A DNA stretch of 64,000 nucleotides, from contig JBBAQX010000010.1 of assembly GCA_040400085.1 (NCBI GenBank), forward strand, positions 27,341 to 91,340. The letters are read 5' to 3'. Of this stretch, positions 58,394 to 64,000 are shown piece by piece. The position numbers and the translations under genes were made by a program. This DNA comes from HNR sp040400085. Its GTDB lineage: Bacteria > Actinomycetota > Actinomycetes > Actinomycetales > Microbacteriaceae. Within the stretch, counting starts at the first letter, position 1. The number at the start of each line of letters is the position of its first letter. The notes below the pieces were generated by a model. It saw only the letters and a list, made by a program, of their open reading frames with translations, had not been told where the DNA came from and ran no database searches.

Positions 58394-58401
58394 GGTGGGC
58401 T

Positions 58402-58448
58402 ACAGGCCCAGGCGGTGCGACCCCGTAAGGTCGCGCCGTGCAGGTCTG
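58402..58448 (-). ncRNA. Structured intergenic element family 1, copy A
   Basis: - strand CAGACCTGCACGGC - apical hairpin GCGACC/GGTCGC - CACCGCCTGGGCCTGT. Starts on the base after the TAG stop (58451-58449). Outer arm CAGACC/GGCCTG, inner arm ACGGC/GCGGT-type pairs, variable tip. Followed by a terminator. Confidence 0.7.
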
Positions 58449-58697
58449 CTACTTGTTTATGTAATGAGCTTCTGTGTACGCCTCGAGCATGGATTCGGCT
58501 TTGGATTCGGCGCGTGCCTTGGTGGGGTGGTGACTGAAACACACTCCAGTCCCGTCGACCAGAATTTCACAGCGCCACTTGTTGCGACCACCTTTCGCAA
58601 CCTGTTGGATCCTGTGCTTGATCAGCGGCTCGTAGCCTTGAACGCGTGGAGCGTGGCAACTCCACGGTCTGGGTAAAAGCCTCGTATTTAAGGCCAT
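58449..58697 (-). CDS. Small hypothetical protein
   Basis: 82 residues. IQQVAKGGRNKWRCEILVDG, then ARAESKAESMLEAYTEAHY; a strand-helix pattern that resembles small double-stranded RNA-binding-like or inhibitor folds, uncertain. Overlaps the next gene by 10 bases; its stop abuts element A. Confidence 0.55.
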   Translation of the reverse strand: MALNTRLLPRPWSCHAPRVQGYEPLIKHRIQQVAKGGRNKWRCEILVDGTGVCFSHHPTKARAESKAESMLEAYTEAHYINK

Positions 58698-59083
58698 TGC
58701 TGCCTGTCTTTCTCCTTCATCTCCTGCAGCATGTAGCGATAAAGCGGTGGCAGGAGAACTCTGAACTCTTCACCGCAGAAGTACATCCCGGCGAAGTCAC
58801 CCGATGTGACTCCAAGTTTTTCTTGGATCGTGCGTATCGCCTCGTTCGCGGCATTGTGCACGGTGAGATCGATCTCGTTCACAATCTGACACGCAAGCTC
58901 TTCGACTTCGGCGCTCTGATTGAAGTCCCGCGTCACCTTCAGCGGCATGCAGACCCCGTGCAGGATGTCCGTTCCGGCGTCATCGAAGAGTGTCCGCAGA
59001 TCGTCGTGTCCGCAGTCGGGGAACGTCTCAATCGCCTCTTCAACAGCCTCGAGTGCGATACCTCGGATGTTCCATTTGCTCAT
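58688..59083 (-). CDS. Hypothetical protein
   Basis: 131 residues, mostly helical and acidic (VEEAIETFPDCGHDDLRTLFD, in parts; AEVEELACQIVNEIDLTVHN). Ends in QEMKEKDRQQWP. Coupled to the upstream gene by ATGA. Function unknown. Confidence 0.55.
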   Translation of the reverse strand: MSKWNIRGIALEAVEEAIETFPDCGHDDLRTLFDDAGTDILHGVCMPLKVTRDFNQSAEVEELACQIVNEIDLTVHNAANEAIRTIQEKLGVTSGDFAGMYFCGEEFRVLLPPLYRYMLQEMKEKDRQQWP

Positions 59084-59535
59084 TCGCGGAACCTCTTTCC
59101 ATCGGCAGTGAATTCGTACTCATTGCAGATGATTTGTTCAGCCGCGCACTCGTCGCTGGTCTGATAGTCGTAGTCGCTTTGGAGCATCTTCAGGTATTCA
59201 CGCCCAAGATTGCGCTTGAAACACTCTTCGTTCATCGGCGTCCGCGTTCTCTTGCGCCGATAGTAATCCTGTGCGAGCTTGTACGTGTCGCAGTGCTCAC
59301 CGTGGTTATCCACGATGAGTCCGGCGACTTTGCCCACAGAGAACTTCAGATCGAGCTCAATCGTGCGGCGATCGATGTCGAATTCCTCGATTTTGACGCC
59401 GATCATCTCGGCATCCTCGTAGGTTTGATCCCACCAATCGTCCAATCCCATCGTCAGCCACCACTCGCGGGCCTTGGCTTGCGCCTTTGGTGATAGTTCG
59501 TTGTATTGGAGCACTTGGATAGTCACTGTTCTCAT
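59080..59535 (-). CDS. Conserved phage-type hypothetical protein
   Basis: 151 residues. Start MRTVTIQVLQYNELSPKAQ followed by KAREWWL and DDWWDQTYEDAEMIGVKI, a layout (ELSxxAKxxAR, then W and acidic helix) known from many phage proteins of unknown role. Rest is helical and acidic. ATG preceded by GGAGAAAAAGTC. Confidence 0.65.
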   Translation of the reverse strand: MRTVTIQVLQYNELSPKAQAKAREWWLTMGLDDWWDQTYEDAEMIGVKIEEFDIDRRTIELDLKFSVGKVAGLIVDNHGEHCDTYKLAQDYYRRKRTRTPMNEECFKRNLGREYLKMLQSDYDYQTSDECAAEQIICNEYEFTADGKRFRE

Positions 59536-59555
59536 GACTTTTTCTCCATGTAACC

Positions 59556-59588
59556 ATTCCCGCCCTCACGTGGAGGGCGGACACGGGC
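59556..59588 (-). ncRNA. Structured intergenic element family 2, copy F
   Basis: - strand CCGTGTCCGCCCTC-CACGT-GAGGGCGGGAATGG. An 8-bp stem CCGCCCTC/GAGGGCGG between conserved flanks CCGTGT and GAATGG. Copy G at 63.05 kb has the same flanks with a changed but still paired stem. Confidence 0.6.
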
Positions 59589-59595
59589 ACACGAA

Positions 59596-59955
59596 TTAGT
59601 CAGAGTGTTTTATGAGAAAAATTTCGATCTTATTTGCAACATCCAGCGCGGTTGTCTTGTCGCCGGATTCGTAATAGTCTCCGCTGAAGAACCTGTATGC
59701 CTGTTCGAGGCTGATCTCCAGAGACTCGGAAATAGCGAGGAACGAATCGTTGTGGGTCTGAGTGTTTCGAGGGCGCGCGCAGAAATTAACGCCGGTCAAC
59801 ACCATATTCGGCATAAGATCGACACAATGACCGACCGCACAGGCCACGGTTCCGCAATCCTCGCTCTTCCAAAACCGAATATCGAACTCTTCAGGTTTTT
59901 CGGCGTGCACCTTTTTCAACCTCTCGACCATCAGACGTAGAACGTCGAGTCTCAT
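59596..59955 (-). CDS. CGTxxCAxG family protein, paralogue 1
   Basis: 119 residues from ATG 59955 (ATGA overlap; GGAGACCTACGAA). RLMVERLKKV, then DCGTVACAVGHCVDLMP, and a helical end. The CGTxxCAxG core with an upstream helix is shared with the 62038 gene. Cys and His suggest a metal site. Function unknown. Confidence 0.6.
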   Translation of the reverse strand: MRLDVLRLMVERLKKVHAEKPEEFDIRFWKSEDCGTVACAVGHCVDLMPNMVLTGVNFCARPRNTQTHNDSFLAISESLEISLEQAYRFFSGDYYESGDKTTALDVANKIEIFLIKHSD

Positions 59956-60140
59956 TTCGTAGGTCTCCTTTCCCAACTCCACTTCGCAATCGCACAGAGT
60001 TGATGCCACGCCTTGCGAGGGGTTCTGTCGTGATAGAGAGGCCGCTTTGCTACGTCGGCCTCGTAATCGAGTTGGCCTCGACTGATTCCGGCGTTGTTGT
60101 CGATGGCGACAACTTTGCCGTGCATAAGCGCGTGGATCAT
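59952..60140 (-). CDS. Small hypothetical protein
   Basis: 62 residues. MIHALMHGKVVAIDNNAG, basic second half (RTPRKAWHQLCAIAKWSWERR). Two bases after the stop of the upstream gene, without a strong ribosome site. Function unknown. Confidence 0.5.
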   Translation of the reverse strand: MIHALMHGKVVAIDNNAGISRGQLDYEADVAKRPLYHDRTPRKAWHQLCAIAKWSWERRPTK

Positions 60141-60142
60141 GT

Positions 60143-60637
60143 TCAGTACCCCGCCGCTTCTGCGAGATGGTCGCGCTGTTCACGGGAGCAGTGTTCCCAT
60201 TGCGTTCGCTTCACTTCAGGGTATCCGACATCCTCGAGCGTTCCGTCCTCTCCGATGCGGTCGATACGTGCCTCGCGCATCCCCCAACTTTCCATCGGAC
60301 CATCGCAGTCGCGGGACTTGTCCATCCATTCATTGGCAACAAACTCGCCATGGTGGGTGTATCGCGTCCATTCGTGCGAGTAGCCTTCGTCCGTTCGACC
60401 GCCTTCGTAAAACTCGACGGTCTGTCCGGGCTTGAGCGTGATCCTGATCGGTGAGCCGTTCTGGAAATGCCAGATCTTGGCGTTCGGAATGTCTTTGAAC
60501 GCGTTCGGGTGCATTCCCACGTCCATCCAGATCAGTTGAAATTTCTGCTCGATTCGCGCCCTCGCGTAGCGGGCGGCGAGTTTGATCCACTCTCCGTTCG
60601 CATACGCGGGGTGACGACCCCACAGAATCTTGATCAT
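60143..60637 (-). CDS. Hypothetical protein
   Basis: 164 residues, ATG behind CAAGGAGAACGAATC. LAARYARARIEQKFQLIWM, NAKIWHFQNGSPIRITLKPGQ (in parts), then Trp-rich acidic sequence with HCSREQRDHLAEA at the end. Preceded by structured element B. No family recognised. Confidence 0.55.
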   Translation of the reverse strand: MIKILWGRHPAYANGEWIKLAARYARARIEQKFQLIWMDVGMHPNAFKDIPNAKIWHFQNGSPIRITLKPGQTVEFYEGGRTDEGYSHEWTRYTHHGEFVANEWMDKSRDCDGPMESWGMREARIDRIGEDGTLEDVGYPEVKRTQWEHCSREQRDHLAEAAGY

Positions 60638-60664
60638 GATTCGTTCTCCTTGAATCCCTGAACT

Positions 60665-60713
60665 ACAGGCTCAGGCGGTGTCCCCGATTGCGCGGGGATG
60701 CCGTGTGAGTCCG
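60665..60713 (-). ncRNA. Structured intergenic element family 1, copy B
   Basis: - strand CGGACTCACACGGC - apical hairpin CCCCG/CGGGG - CACCGCCTGAGCCTGT. Starts on the base after TAA 60716-60714. In the outer arm GACTC pairs with GAGCC, where the other copies have GACCC with GGGCC: a compensatory change that supports the stem. Confidence 0.75.
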
Positions 60714-60974
60714 TTATTTTTCATCAAGAATCGATTGAATCACTTCGTCCGTGAACTTGCCGCGATTCAGTCCGTTCTCGATTACTCCGATTGTTTCCAT
60801 TACTTGCGCGGCGTCCTCAGCACAGGCGCGGACGTACTTCATGTGGAGGCTCAGATCGGGTCCTTGATCGTCGAGCTTGGCCTTTGCCTCTTGCGCCTCG
60901 TTTCGAAAACCTTGGTAAGCCGCTTGGAGCAAAACGATCGGCTGTGCAAGCTTGAGGAGTTCTTCTGGTTCCAT
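60714..60974 (-). CDS. Small helical protein
   Basis: 86 residues, all helical (EPEELLKLAQPIVLLQAAYQ; EAQEAKAKLDDQGPDLSLHM). ATG behind AAAGGTAGATC. Stop abuts element B. Function unknown; a coiled-coil dimer is likely. Confidence 0.55.
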   Translation of the reverse strand: MEPEELLKLAQPIVLLQAAYQGFRNEAQEAKAKLDDQGPDLSLHMKYVRACAEDAAQVMETIGVIENGLNRGKFTDEVIQSILDEK

Positions 60975-60993
60975 GATCTACCTTTCCCCCGGA

Positions 60994-61033
60994 CAGGCGA
61001 TGCGGTCTCGAAAGGCCGCGCCGTGCGAGTCTG
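60994..61033 (-). ncRNA. Structured intergenic element family 1, copy C
   Basis: - strand CAGACTCGCACGGC - short apical stem (GCGGCC/ GACCGC-type) - CGCCTGT. Starts on the base after TAA 61036-61034. The 3' half is shortened compared with A, B and D. Confidence 0.6.
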
Positions 61034-61315
61034 TTAGCGGTTGGGAGAGATCCAGCTTCTTTCGAGTGAGGACTTGGAAAGGGCCTTTCCTTTTCCCTTC
61101 CCACTTAGGAAGCTGATCGTCTTGAAGCGATAAATCTTGTTGCGGTATGGAACCAAGAAGAACCCATCCGGGCTCGACGCGGGGAAGAAGTTGTCAGCCC
61201 CGGGTCCATCAAATTGAATGTGAAGGTCGTTCAGTCCTTCCTCGCTCCACACATACCCAACCTTGATCCACGCCTCTTCGATCCCGTCTTGTCCTTCAGA
61301 AAATTGCAAGATCAC
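61034..61315 (-). CDS. Hypothetical protein
   Basis: 93 residues from GTG 61315 (GGAGATAAACAAC). LQFSEGQDGIEEAWIKVGYVW in parts, then DNFFPASSPDGFFLVPYRNK and a basic end. A longer frame upstream overlaps the next gene and is unsupported. Stop abuts element C. Confidence 0.55.
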   Translation of the reverse strand: MILQFSEGQDGIEEAWIKVGYVWSEEGLNDLHIQFDGPGADNFFPASSPDGFFLVPYRNKIYRFKTISFLSGKGKGKALSKSSLERSWISPNR

Positions 61316-61547
61316 GTTGTTTATCTCCGTTGATCTCAACGCACTTGTTGACAGTGCGACCGAAGTCGTCGGTGCCTTCAATATGTGCCCCGATCGCGAC
61401 TCCAAGACACACGGAGGCGAGTTCGAGCACATCGAGGACTTCTTCGGTTTTGCTGAAAACTTGTGCTGATTTGTAGAGCGCGCCTTCGGCATGGGCCTCG
61501 CTGGGAGACCCATAGTCGTCGGTGCGGAACAATCGCAGTTTCAACAT
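61296..61547 (-). CDS. Small hypothetical protein
   Basis: 83 residues, ATG behind AAAGGAATCGAC. LYKSAQVFSKTEEVLDVLELA and a metal-free helical core, GTDDFGRTVNKCVEINGD. Overlaps the next gene by 20 bases. Function unknown. Confidence 0.55.
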   Translation of the reverse strand: MLKLRLFRTDDYGSPSEAHAEGALYKSAQVFSKTEEVLDVLELASVCLGVAIGAHIEGTDDFGRTVNKCVEINGDKQRDLAIF

Positions 61548-61568
61548 GTCGATTCCTTTCCCTGTGCT

Positions 61569-61615
61569 ACAGGCCCAGGCGGTGGAGCTCCGAAGAGCCC
61601 TGCCGTGCGGGTCTG
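61569..61615 (-). ncRNA. Structured intergenic element family 1, copy D
   Basis: - strand CAGACCCGCACGGC - apical AGGGCTC/GAGCTCC-type hairpin - CACCGCCTGGGCCTGT. CAGACCC/GGGCCTG forms the outer 7-bp arm. It lies 38 bases after the upstream stop; the gap holds the palindrome GCTGAATTCAGC. Confidence 0.7.
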
Positions 61616-61652
61616 CGTACCGCTGAATTCAGCGGGGCATCCAGCCAAATGT

Positions 61653-61898
61653 TCAAACGATGTGAGCGTAGGCGTAGGGAAATTTGTGCTTTATTTCGGA
61701 GAGGTTGGATGGCTTTACATCCGACAGCCATGCAACGTGCGAGTCCAGAGTTCCGCACCCGCGTTCGTTAATCGCCGAGCACGTTTCTATCCCGGCGTCA
61801 ATCATGACATCGAGTTGAAGAGAATTGGTGATTACGGCGACACCAGTTTTCATTCTCTCGATCTTCTCAGCCATTCCGTACTTCGGATCGTAGCTCAT
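61653..61898 (-). CDS. Small hypothetical protein
   Basis: 81 residues from ATG 61898 in an ATGA overlap. KIERMKTGVAVITNSLQLDVM, then WLSDVKPSNLSEIKHKFPYAY, a helix-strand mix that reads as a winged-helix-like or thioredoxin-like fold at best; no motif. The longer upstream frame is a shadow. Confidence 0.55.
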   Translation of the reverse strand: MSYDPKYGMAEKIERMKTGVAVITNSLQLDVMIDAGIETCSAINERGCGTLDSHVAWLSDVKPSNLSEIKHKFPYAYAHIV

Positions 61899-62041
61899 CG
61901 GCGGCGTCTCCGTTTCGGTTTTTTCATCGAGACGAGCATGCGCCCGTAGTCTTCCTTGGACATACCACCGTTCTGCCCGTTCAGCGATTTGAACTGACCG
62001 AGCGTGAGAGTGGTTAAGGCGAAAAGCGCGGTGAGCTTCAT
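61895..62041 (-). CDS. 48-residue secreted or membrane peptide
   Basis: ATG 62041 overlaps the upstream stop (ATGA) and its own stop overlaps the next start (ATGA). MKLTALFALTTLTLG is a short signal-like stretch; the end KKPKRRRRR is strongly basic. The two overlaps argue that it is translated. Confidence 0.5.
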   Translation of the reverse strand: MKLTALFALTTLTLGQFKSLNGQNGGMSKEDYGRMLVSMKKPKRRRRR

Positions 62042-62490
62042 ATGTACATCTTTTCGGTGACGCAAAACGCCTCGATGCGAGCGGCGACTTCTTCCTTCGA
62101 CGCGTGGCGAGAAAGGCGATTGCATTCTTCGCAATGCATGCACGTCTGATCGCTTTCGCAATCACAGTCCCGTCCGAGAAATAGAAAACTCGACTCCTCT
62201 TCGGTGATGTCGAAGAAGTGTTCAGCGAATTCAAAGTCGTGAATCAAATCTCCGTCGTCGTTCTTCCCGGAGACTGACATATCTCCGAAAAAGGCATGCT
62301 CGGGGAATACAATCGGCATTTCTCCGATCGCGCACCCGTTCGTCCCACAAACTCCCGACACCGGCATGAGAGCGCTCACTAGTCCGCGGTCGTTGTGGGA
62401 ACAGTTGATGACGTTGAAGTCAAAAACTTTGTGACCCAAAACGCCAGACTTGAGATGCGTTGCCAGTTGCAGCAATCGCTCTTTGTTCAT
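62038..62490 (-). CDS. CGTxxCAxG family protein, paralogue 2
   Basis: 150 residues from ATG 62490 (GGAGAACACC). LLQLATHLKSG, then VCGTNGCAIGEMPIVFPEH, a helix with HFFDITEEESSFLFL, and a Cys-rich insert CDCESDQTCMHCEEC that could bind zinc. The core CGTxxCAxG and surrounding helices are shared with the 59596 gene. Function unknown. Confidence 0.6.
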   Translation of the reverse strand: MNKERLLQLATHLKSGVLGHKVFDFNVINCSHNDRGLVSALMPVSGVCGTNGCAIGEMPIVFPEHAFFGDMSVSGKNDDGDLIHDFEFAEHFFDITEEESSFLFLGRDCDCESDQTCMHCEECNRLSRHASKEEVAARIEAFCVTEKMYI

Positions 62491-62787
62491 GGTGTTCTCC
62501 AAAAGTAAGGAACCCCGCGCCAGTCGGTTCTCCAGTCGGCGCGGGGAAGATGGACATTCCACCTTGAGCGCCAGGTAGAGGGATCGACGGATCGCTCAGT
62601 CTGGCTCTGCGGTGCCCACTTGGATTTAGCGTGGCCGGAATTAGTTCCACGGTGGTCAACGCGGTGACCCGAAGAAAGAGTTGCCAACACACACGGCGAG
62701 CGTTCAGGCTCGCGGCGCAGTGACAGATTCAGTCTTCGTCTTGGAATGCGGGGATGTGAAGAAAACCGCTCGGTCGCGGTGAAATAG
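62491..62787 (-). other. 297-base gap with hairpins and motif copy
   Basis: No gene is supported; a 90-codon frame here reads like chance sequence. It holds a strong stem CCCCGCGCC/GGCGCGGGG (62513-62546) followed on the - strand by a T-rich stretch, TGAGCG/CGCTCA nearby, and a CCGAGCGGTTTTCTTC copy at 62759-62773, where ACCGC/GCGGT makes a 5-bp stem before the T-run. Confidence 0.5.
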
Positions 62788-62982
62788 TTAGAAAGTCACC
62801 ACTGTGCGTTCGATGACGGGCTCGGTTTCGTCGGCGGCCTGTTCGGTCTCGGCGGGCTCAACGATGGCCGGCGCGATCTCGACGTGGATCACGAGGCCGG
62901 ACTTCTTGAGATTGTCGGCGCACTTGGTGCCGATCATGCACAACAGACCTGCCAACAACACCCTCTTTTGCATGCGTGTCAT
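62788..62982 (-). CDS. Small secreted or lipoprotein-like protein
   Basis: 64 residues, ATG behind AAGGAGATCCATC. MQKRVLLAGLLCMIGTKC could be a lipobox region (Cys in LLC or TKC). Acidic mature part (EIAPAIVEPAETEQAADETE). Preceded by a terminator and element G. Function unknown. Confidence 0.55.
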   Translation of the reverse strand: MTRMQKRVLLAGLLCMIGTKCADNLKKSGLVIHVEIAPAIVEPAETEQAADETEPVIERTVVTF

Positions 62983-62997
62983 GATGGATCTCCTTAA

Positions 62998-63025
62998 TAA
63001 AAAAGCCCCAGCGACATTCGCGGGG
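62998..63025 (-). terminator. Intrinsic terminator
   Basis: - strand CCCCGCG-AATGT-CGCTGGGG then CTTTTTTATT: 7 bp with one bulge and six T. Confidence 0.85.
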
Positions 63026-63042
63026 AACAGGATCTAATGATT

Positions 63043-63104
63043 CCATTCCCGGCCTCGCGGTGCGGAGATTAGAGGATTTAATCTCCGCACAAGGCCGGAC
63101 ACGG
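63043..63104 (-). ncRNA. Structured intergenic element family 2, copy G
   Basis: - strand CCGTGTCCGGCCT...AGGCCGGGAATGG enclosing a 12-bp hairpin GTGCGGAGATTA/TAATCTCCGCAC. The outer stem CCGGCCT/AGGCCGG replaces CCGCCCTC/GAGGGCGG of copy F with matching changes on both sides. It starts 5 bases after the upstream stop. Confidence 0.65.
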
Positions 63105-63109
63105 TGCCA

Positions 63110-63361
63110 TTAGGGAATCGGGCGGCATTCGGGCGGACAGTTCGTGTTCTTGCACCATTCTTCGGCGATGGCGTGGTTCAAGCCTTCCCCGTCCGGCCTG
63201 ATCGCGCATTCCATAATCGCACAGAATTCAGTCGGCAGGGCAGAGGCAACGTGAGCCTTGCCGGTGTCGTCGTCCTTCAGTGATACCAGATACGTGGCGT
63301 TCTCGTCGTTGTAGCGTGCCAGTATCTTGAGACTTTCAAGTTTGGCTCTGAACTCGATCAT
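63110..63361 (-). CDS. Small hypothetical protein
   Basis: 83 residues from ATG 63361, with AAGGAG at 7-base spacing; ATG 63367 is too close to that site. MIEFRAKLESLKILARYND, a strand with YLVSLKDDDTG, then a helical end with CKNTNCPPECRP (three Cys). No family recognised. Confidence 0.6.
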   Translation of the reverse strand: MIEFRAKLESLKILARYNDENATYLVSLKDDDTGKAHVASALPTEFCAIMECAIRPDGEGLNHAIAEEWCKNTNCPPECRPIP

Positions 63362-63435
63362 GCTCATTCTCCTTCCCGAAAGTGGGCAGACAGACCTTCC
63401 AACAGAGAAGATCCAACTGTTCAATTTCGCGGAAA

Positions 63436-63476
63436 AGAAAAAAGCCCTGCACAGGGCTGAGTCCGAGTGCAGGGCT
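63436..63476 (-). terminator. Intrinsic terminator
   Basis: - strand AGCCCTGCAC / GTGCAGGGCT, perfect 10-bp stem, 14-base loop, then TTTTTTC. Marks the end of a transcript that comes from the right. Confidence 0.9.
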
Positions 63477-64000
63477 TCTGAATCTGGGATCTTATTGAGT
63501 GGATTATTTTGGGTCTCGCCGATTCTAACGGTTCAGACTTGTGCCGATCCTCAGTTTGACCAGCACCACAGGGACAGAGATGTCCCGCCTTTTTTAATGG
63601 GCATTCCGAAGAATTTCAGCCAGGTAACTGGCCTCTGAGCGGTTCAGGCGCTCGCGTGCTACGGGAGTCCTTCCCGCGCGTTCCGCTTTGCGCTTCCGTT
63701 CACCATTTCGTCAAGGCGACGTTCGGCTTGCACGATTTCGTCTCATCAAGCCTTCTGCTGTTAGTTCAGGGCGGAGTTGCTCGCCCAACGCACTAGCCGG
63801 CCAATGCCAGGCAGTGCTTCCATCCGGTTCACAGAGAACCGTCCCATTCATGAGCGGCGAGATCGTCTGACACTTTCCAAGTGTGACCTGCAACGTTTTC
63901 GAAGGCCTGTTCAGTCGAAATTTCCGACCGGAGACACTTTCCAACGTTGCAGGAGTGACTTAAAAAGTCAATCCATCGCTTTGCGTAGGGTTATTTAGTC
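63477..64000. other. 524-base stretch without an intact gene
   Basis: On the - strand, two adjacent frames (IVQAERRLDEMVNGS... ending at TAG, and KRKAERAGRTPVARERL...SYLAEILRNAH ending at TAA 63596-63594) look like one helical protein broken by a frameshift near 63690. Further right, GACACTTTCCAA occurs twice (63869-63880, 63933-63944) and CCTGCAACGTT/AACGTTGCAGG (63887-63897, 63943-63953) forms an inverted repeat, which looks like a repressor or protein-binding region. No complete gene is supported. Confidence 0.4.

Noticed and set aside
62420..62692. 90-codon - strand frame in the 62.5-62.8 kb gap
   Set aside because: It runs through a strong hairpin and the leader of the adjacent gene, lacks a ribosome site and has no protein-like pattern.
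1..64000. CRISPR array
   Set aside because: No set of short direct repeats with regular unique spacers was found. The repeat families present are spread between genes.

Overview
The window is part of a tailed double-stranded DNA bacteriophage (Caudoviricetes) genome. It carries a nearly complete virion morphogenesis cluster (terminase, portal, capsid, tail chaperone with frameshift, tape measure, baseplate, fibres) and an oppositely oriented arm of many small, tightly packed genes with SSB, a tyrosine integrase and regulators. Shine-Dalgarno sites, TAATG/ATGA stop-start overlaps, Sec signal peptides and lipoboxes point to a bacterial, probably Gram-negative, host. No bacterial chromosomal genes are seen. 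Both ends of the window are cuts: the first gene runs in from the left, and no DNA polymerase, primase, holin or endolysin was recognised, so the rest of the genome lies outside.

Left arm (1-30,635, all + strand): possible small terminase; a large terminase split into separate ATPase and nuclease genes; portal; candidate prohead protease; scaffold-like protein; candidate decoration protein; major capsid protein flanked by RNA hairpins; connector and tube candidates; a tail assembly chaperone with a -1 frameshift extension; gp10-like and tail-terminator candidates; a 6.9 kb block of a 1760-aa fibre-like protein and two further proteins, all three starting with Sec signal peptides; tape measure protein; baseplate and hub proteins; fibre proteins.

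Right arm (30,632-64,000, nearly all - strand), convergent with the left arm at 30,635. From 30.6 to 39 kb: regulators, SSB, metallophosphoesterase, DUF4406-like protein, a secreted matrixin-like metalloprotease, integrase and HU-like protein. From 39 to 44.5 kb: a sugar-related cluster (RGP/GT75-like UDP-arabinopyranose mutase homologue, methyltransferase, cupin, DUF3431 protein, GT-A glycosyltransferase) mixed with zinc-binding microproteins. From 45 to 54 kb: a secreted trypsin-like protease, a SNF2-like helicase, a remnant of a C5 DNA methyltransferase, an N6-type (NPPY) methyltransferase and a 738-aa DUF2958-like protein. From 54 to 64 kb: about 25 small genes separated by structured RNA elements.

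The most unusual signals are: (i) a five-copy and a two-copy family of intergenic RNA hairpins with compensatory base changes, several starting exactly at stop codons; (ii) a short directional repeat (CCGAGCGGTTTTC) placed just after stop codons on both arms, resembling stoperators or degenerate terminators; (iii) an isolated 126-nt multi-stem RNA candidate at 55.1 kb; (iv) a large predicted secretome, including fibre-like proteins; (v) repeated long out-of-frame gene overlaps in which one partner is a Ser/Thr/Pro-rich tail; (vi) the split terminase. All assignments come from reading motifs by eye; no database search was run.
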